From Neobacillus bataviensis (GTDB taxonomy: Bacteria; Bacillota; Bacilli; Bacillales_B; DSM-18226): a DNA stretch of 64,000 nucleotides. Below the pieces are notes generated by a model, which saw only the letters and a list, made by a program, of their open reading frames with translations, was not told where the DNA came from and made no database searches. The stretch spans positions 141,347-205,346 of the forward strand of contig NZ_JAHXYW010000012.1 in the NCBI RefSeq assembly GCF_019969725.1. Reading direction: 5' to 3'. Shown one piece after another: positions 62,465 to 64,000 of this stretch (position 1 is its first letter; each line of letters opens with the position of its first letter). Position numbers and translations under genes: made by a program.

Positions 62465-63208
62465 ATGAGTGAAGCAGCACAAACGCTTGATGGCTGGTAT
62501 TGCCTGCATGATTTTCGTACAGTAGACTGGACGACTTGGAAGATGCTTTCAAGCGATGAGCGCCAGTCCGCTATCCACGAGTTTTTAAGTCTAGTTGAAA
62601 AATGGAATACTACCCAGGAACGCAAAGAAGGCAGCCATGCCTTATATACAATCGTTGGCCAAAAGGCTGATTTTATGATGATGATCCTTCGTCCAACCAT
62701 GGAAGAATTAAATGAAATTGAAACCGAATTCAATAAAACAAAATTAGCGGAATTCACAATCCCTGCTCATTCCTATGTATCGGTTGTGGAGCTGAGCAAC
62801 TATTTGCCTGCCGGTGAAGACCCATATCAAAATCCGCAAATCCTTGCACGTCTGTATCCGACGCTTCCGCAAACAAAGCATGTTTGTTTCTATCCAATGG
62901 ATAAGCGCCGTCAGGGCAATGATAACTGGTACATGCTGCCGATGGAGGAGCGCCGCAATATGATGCGCAGCCATGGCATGATCGGCCGTACATATGCTGG
63001 TAAGGTGAAGCAAATCATCACTGGGTCTGTTGGTTTTGACGATTACGAATGGGGCGTAACTCTATTTGCTGAAGATGTACTTCAGTTTAAAAAGCTAGTT
63101 TATGAAATGCGTTTTGATGAAGTCAGCGCGCGCTACGGCGAATTCGGAGCTTTCTTTGTCGGCAATCTGTTAGAGGAAGAACGCGTACCAAAATTCCTTC
63201 ATGTTTAA
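62465..63208 (+). CDS. hemQ: Coproheme decarboxylase HemQ
   Basis: This 247-residue enzyme oxidatively decarboxylates coproheme III to heme b, the last step of the Gram-positive heme pathway. The proximal heme His is in [20 protein letters not shown], and the reactive Tyr region is [11 protein letters not shown]; the chlorite-dismutase-like fold is complete. The start ATG at 62465 follows GGAGTGATTGTA. It is divergent from pta, as B. subtilis ywfI is. Confidence 0.96.
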   Translation: MSEAAQTLDGWYCLHDFRTVDWTTWKMLSSDERQSAIHEFLSLVEKWNTTQERKEGSHALYTIVGQKADFMMMILRPTMEELNEIETEFNKTKLAEFTIPAHSYVSVVELSNYLPAGEDPYQNPQILARLYPTLPQTKHVCFYPMDKRRQGNDNWYMLPMEERRNMMRSHGMIGRTYAGKVKQIITGSVGFDDYEWGVTLFAEDVLQFKKLVYEMRFDEVSARYGEFGAFFVGNLLEEERVPKFLHV

Positions 63209-63211
63209 TCC

Positions 63212-63244
63212 AAAAAAGCTCCGGCCTCCGCTGTGAGCTTTTTT
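63212..63244 (+). terminator. Terminator of hemQ
   Basis: AAAAAAGCTC pairs with GAGCTTTTTT around a 13-nt loop and continues into TGTTTTT after the hemQ stop. Confidence 0.85.
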
Positions 63245-63266
63245 GTTTTTCCGCCTAATCCTTAAG

Positions 63267-63294
63267 TCATATCTTAGGACTTTCCCTCATACTA
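63267..63294 (+). promoter_or_regulatory. Candidate sigma-E promoter of gerQ
   Basis: TCATATCT (63267-63274), 13 bp and CATACTA (63288-63294) fit the sigma-E pattern (KATATT / CATACANT). B. subtilis gerQ is sigma-E controlled. Confidence 0.65.
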
Positions 63295-63391
63295 ATAAAA
63301 CAGCGAGTCTTGGTAAAAGTCTGCAGGAACCATTTTGGGCTTATGGGAGTATGAATAGAATGTTGAGCCTACAATTTTAGGAGGGAAAAAG

Positions 63392-63850
63392 ATGAGTCAA
63401 TATTACAATCCACAAGGATTTCAGCCTTATACTCCGGGAGGGCAGCCAGGAGTGGCGGGGCAGCCATTTTATCCTGGCACACAACCAGGATTTCCGCCGG
63501 CCGGTGCGGGCGCTACGCCAACGCCGCAACAAGCAGCCGCTGCGGCATCCGTTTCAGCCGGCATGCTGCCAATTGAACAATCCTACATCGAAAATATTCT
63601 ACGTTTGAACAAAGGCAAACTTGTAAGTGTTTTTGCTACCTTTGAGGGCAGCACTTCATGGAATTCCAAGGAATTTAGAGGAATCATCGAAGCTGCTGGA
63701 AGAGACCATGTTATTTTAAGTGATCCTCAAAAAGGCACACGGTTTCTCATTCCAATGGTCGCCGTGGACTATATTACTTTCTCCGAAGAAATCGAGTACG
63801 AATATCCATATGGCGGCGGACAACAATTAGGTACGTTCCCTCCAAGGTAA
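63392..63850 (+). CDS. gerQ: Spore coat protein GerQ
   Basis: This 152-residue inner-coat protein is needed for localisation of the cortex-lytic enzyme CwlJ and is a transglutaminase substrate in B. subtilis. The N-terminal half is Gly/Pro/Gln-rich (GFQPYTPGGQPGVAG) with a Gln-Ala stretch. The conserved C-terminal domain (about 58-140) begins LPIEQSYIENILRLNKGKL and contains ATFEGSTSWNSKEFRGIIE. AGGAGGG lies upstream. It is followed within 30 bp by an insertion sequence end. Confidence 0.93.
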   Translation: MSQYYNPQGFQPYTPGGQPGVAGQPFYPGTQPGFPPAGAGATPTPQQAAAAASVSAGMLPIEQSYIENILRLNKGKLVSVFATFEGSTSWNSKEFRGIIEAAGRDHVILSDPQKGTRFLIPMVAVDYITFSEEIEYEYPYGGGQQLGTFPPR

Positions 63851-63878
63851 ATAAAAAAGGCATTCGGACCTCATAAAC

Positions 63879-64000
63879 TGTACCCGATAGAGTAGACACT
63901 AAAAAAAGGTCTGCCCTATCGGGTACTTTTATGTATAATGAATAAAAAATGTGGGAATCGGAGAATAATTTTATGTCAAAAAAACTCTTCAACGATAAAG
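63879..64000 (+). mobile_element. Left end of an IS3-like insertion sequence
   Basis: Starting TGTACCCGATAGAGTAGACA at 63879, the segment has the TG start and GTAGACAC run of IS3-group terminal repeats. An 11-bp inverted repeat (GTACCCGATAG at 63880-63890, CTATCGGGTAC at 63916-63926) can form a hairpin, and TATAAT at 63934 precedes a short ORF with GGAG. The right end is outside the window, so length and target duplication cannot be seen. Confidence 0.7.
63973..64000 (+). CDS. Transposase orfA, first nine codons (cut by window edge)
   Basis: The frame MSKKLFNDK starts at the ATG at 63973, about 10 nt after ATCGGAG. The opening resembles the helix-turn-helix OrfA of IS3-group elements in Bacillus, which begin with similar MSKKLF-type sequences. 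Only nine residues are visible, so the identification rests on the adjacent terminal repeat. Confidence 0.5.

Overview
The window is chromosomal DNA of an endospore-forming Bacillaceae species. Gene order follows the Bacillus subtilis segment atp - upp - glyA - ywlG/F/E - mntP - ywlC/B - spoIIR - prmC - prfA - tdk - rpmE - rho - glpX - murAB - tal - fba - spo0F - ywjG - pyrG - rpoE - fad genes - cls - uvsE - argS - ywiB - speB/E - pbpG - ywhD/C/B - ywgA - ywfO - rsfA - lipL - pta - hemQ - gerQ. Sporulation genes (spoIIR, spo0F, sspH, rsfA, gerQ and a YhcN-type lipoprotein), AGGAGG ribosome sites and short leaders support this. Most genes lie on the minus strand, as expected for the leading strand of the left arm near the origin. 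The exact genus cannot be named from the sequence; the repeat content suggests a Neobacillus/Mesobacillus-like lineage (inference).

Layout. 1-8.3 kb: a truncated nucleotidyltransferase, then the complete ATP synthase operon atpZ-I-B-E-F-H-A-G-D-C with its promoter and terminator. 8.4-19 kb: a Vpr-like secreted subtilase (not in this place in B. subtilis), upp, glyA, small housekeeping genes, a secreted C39 peptidase with nine wall-binding-type repeats, mntP, a 52-bp tandem array, the tRNA t6A gene ywlC, and a dense DnaA-box cluster running into ywlB. 19-34 kb: spoIIR, translation termination genes, tdk, rpmE, rho, central carbon enzymes, spo0F, and pyrG with a recognisable CTP-sensing attenuator leader. 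34.3-46 kb: a fatty and branched acyl-CoA degradation block (icmF, TetR regulator, two acyl-CoA dehydrogenases, hydroxyacyl-CoA dehydrogenase, thiolase, FadF electron carrier) with related palindromic operators upstream of thiolase and fadF. 46-64 kb: cardiolipin synthase, UV endonuclease, sspH, argS, polyamine genes, a class A PBP, ywh/ywf genes, lipoate transfer, pta, hemQ and gerQ. The right edge enters the left end of an IS3-like insertion sequence.

The least explained material is non-coding. (1) Intergenic tandem arrays have periods fixed at 21 bp or 52 bp, close to 2 and 5 helical turns. One 21-bp family occurs at three separate loci, and arrays of unrelated sequence keep the same periods. 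(2) A 60-125 bp stem-loop element occurs six times; five copies begin at or within a few bases of a stop codon, two supplying the stop itself, and two lie inside the ATP synthase operon. (3) A 15-bp motif, TGGTGTCAGGCACCA, is scattered through intergenic DNA, once inside the ywlC reading frame and once as part of a perfect 20-bp-arm palindrome. (4) A DnaA-box cluster covers ywlC-ywlB. (5) The pyrG leader holds its attenuator, one dispersed element and a second terminator-like hairpin in series.
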